Assembly: GCA_020630695.1 (NCBI GenBank)
Contig: JAHDIS010000005.1
Coordinates: forward strand, 28,798-92,797
Source: Paracoccaceae bacterium
GTDB lineage: Bacteria > Pseudomonadota > Alphaproteobacteria > Rhodobacterales > Rhodobacteraceae
Length of the DNA stretch: 64,000 bases
Reading direction: 5' to 3'
Below the pieces are notes generated by a model that did not search any database, was not told where the DNA came from, and saw only the letters and a list, made by a program, of their open reading frames with translations. A program made the position numbers and the translations under genes. Position 1 is the stretch's first letter. Every line of letters begins with the position of its first letter. This document shows positions 63,290 to 64,000 of this stretch, one piece after another.

Positions 63290-63317
63290 AGCCGCTCCCT
63301 TTGGGAGCGGCTTTTTT
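63290..63317 (+). terminator. Intrinsic terminator of the DUF1127 gene
   Basis: A perfect 10-bp stem, AGCCGCTCCC-TTT-GGGAGCGGCT, followed by a run of T (63311 onward), 29 bases past the stop. Confidence 0.92.
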
Positions 63318-63344
63318 GTTTTGACCAAAGCGGATCTGCCAACG

Positions 63345-63375
63345 AAAAAGGCCGCCCCAAACCGGAGCGGCCTTT
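63345..63375 (-). terminator. Intrinsic terminator of rpsD
   Basis: A 12-bp stem with one mismatch, AAAGGCCGCTCC/GGGGCGGCCTTT (minus strand), then TTTTT, 24 bases past the rpsD stop. It is separate from the adjacent plus-strand terminator. Confidence 0.85.
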
Positions 63376-63399
63376 CCACATATTCGTGTGTCGTCGCGC

Positions 63400-64000
63400 T
63401 TAGTTCTGCGCGTAGTATTCGATGACGAGGTTTGGCTCCATCTGAACAGCGTATGGAACGTCGCCCAGACCAGGTGTGCGGACAAACGTCGCTGTCATTT
63501 TGGAGTGATCCGCTTCGATGTAGTCAGGCACGTCACGCTCGGGCAGCTGGGTGGCTTCAATGACCACTGCCAGTTGCTTGGACTTTTCGCGAACCTCGAT
63601 CACGTCGCCTTCTTTGACGCGGTAGGACGGAATGTTCACGCGCTGACCATTCACGGTCACGTGGCCGTGGTTCACGAACTGACGCGCCGCGAAGACGGTC
63701 GGAACGAACTTGGCGCGGTAAACAACAGCGTCCAGACGGCTTTCCAGCAGACCAACCAGCTGGTCGCCGGTGTCACCGCGCATACGCTCGGCGTCGCGGA
63801 AAATGCGGCGGAACTGCTTTTCAGTCAGATCACCGTAGTAACCCTTCAGCTTCTGCTTGGCGCGCAGCTGCAGACCAAAGTCAGACAGCTTGCCCTTGCG
63901 GCGCTGACCGTGCTGGCCGGGGCCATACTCACGACGATTGACTGGGGATTTCGGACGACCCCAGATGTTTTCACCCATCCGGCGGTCAATTTTGTACTTG
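63400..64000 (-). CDS. rpsD: 30S ribosomal protein S4, partial (N-terminus outside window)
   Basis: S4 is a primary 16S rRNA-binding protein and assembly starter. About 199 residues are visible, reading [31 protein letters not shown] at the start. Then come [20 protein letters not shown], the S4 RNA-binding domain ([53 protein letters not shown]) and the terminal [19 protein letters not shown]. The first few residues are cut off at the right edge. Its own terminator follows. Confidence 0.97.
   Translation of the reverse strand, partial: KYKIDRRMGENIWGRPKSPVNRREYGPGQHGQRRKGKLSDFGLQLRAKQKLKGYYGDLTEKQFRRIFRDAERMRGDTGDQLVGLLESRLDAVVYRAKFVPTVFAARQFVNHGHVTVNGQRVNIPSYRVKEGDVIEVREKSKQLAVVIEATQLPERDVPDYIEADHSKMTATFVRTPGLGDVPYAVQMEPNLVIEYYAQN

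Overview
The window is a chromosomal segment of a Rhodobacterales alphaproteobacterium, most likely of the marine Roseobacter group. The signs are a moderately high GC content, an alphaproteobacterial SOS box (GAAC-N7-GAAC), an ALDH16-type aldehyde dehydrogenase next to deoC, tripartite tricarboxylate transport genes, tandem GFA proteins, a DUF1127 protein, and dense packing with many ATGA stop/start overlaps. No insertion sequence, phage, CRISPR array or rRNA gene was seen. There is one tRNA. No stretch above about 300 bases lacks a gene; the longest gap (41617-41880) shows nothing recognisable.

Region by region: 1-7.1 kb holds housekeeping and small enzyme genes (map partial, a secreted protein, sfsA, a CinA-type domain protein, a GNAT enzyme, an AhpD-like protein, an OmpA-family protein, a secreted hydrolase and a membrane AraC regulator). 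7.1-10 kb has a LysR regulator, an ECF sigma/anti-sigma pair and a DUF4399 protein. 10.1-20 kb carries fadH, mtgA and glutamate synthase, whose gltD and gltB are separated by two GFA genes. 20-27.2 kb has uppP, rlmH, rsfS, a lipoprotein, a DUF2975/XRE pair and a deoC-ALDH16 operon. 27.2-31.2 kb is a four-gene manganese/iron-type ABC importer behind a promoter with two palindromic operators. 31.2-34.3 kb is an SOS-controlled error-prone polymerase gene (dnaE2) whose 3' end has been replaced by a double-hairpin repeat. 34.3-39.6 kb holds a likely cysteine transamination/mercaptopyruvate sulfurtransferase pair, smpB and several small unknown proteins.

39.6-48.4 kb is a homoprotocatechuate (4-hydroxyphenylacetate) meta-cleavage operon (hpaF-hpaE-hpaD-decarboxylase-FAH-hpaH-paaZ) facing an HpaR-type MarR repressor. 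48.4-60.3 kb is the most novel part: a divergent catabolic cluster around an IclR regulator. One arm has a TctCBA importer, an aldehyde dehydrogenase and a Tm-1-like protein. The other has a class III aminotransferase, a metallo-beta-lactamase-fold hydrolase, a second class III enzyme that resembles the phospho-lyases AGXT2L1/AGXT2L2, and a kinase of the hydroxylysine-kinase type. Together they suggest uptake of an amino alcohol, phosphorylation, elimination of phosphate and ammonia, and oxidation of the aldehyde. 60.4-64 kb has tRNA-Arg(CCT), a LacI regulator, a YcaQ-type protein, a DUF1127 protein and rpsD (partial).

Two dispersed structured repeats (two copies each), several operator-like palindromes and two unusual start regions (sigma factor, rsfS) are described as well. 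All functional names come from sequence recognition only; no database search was run.
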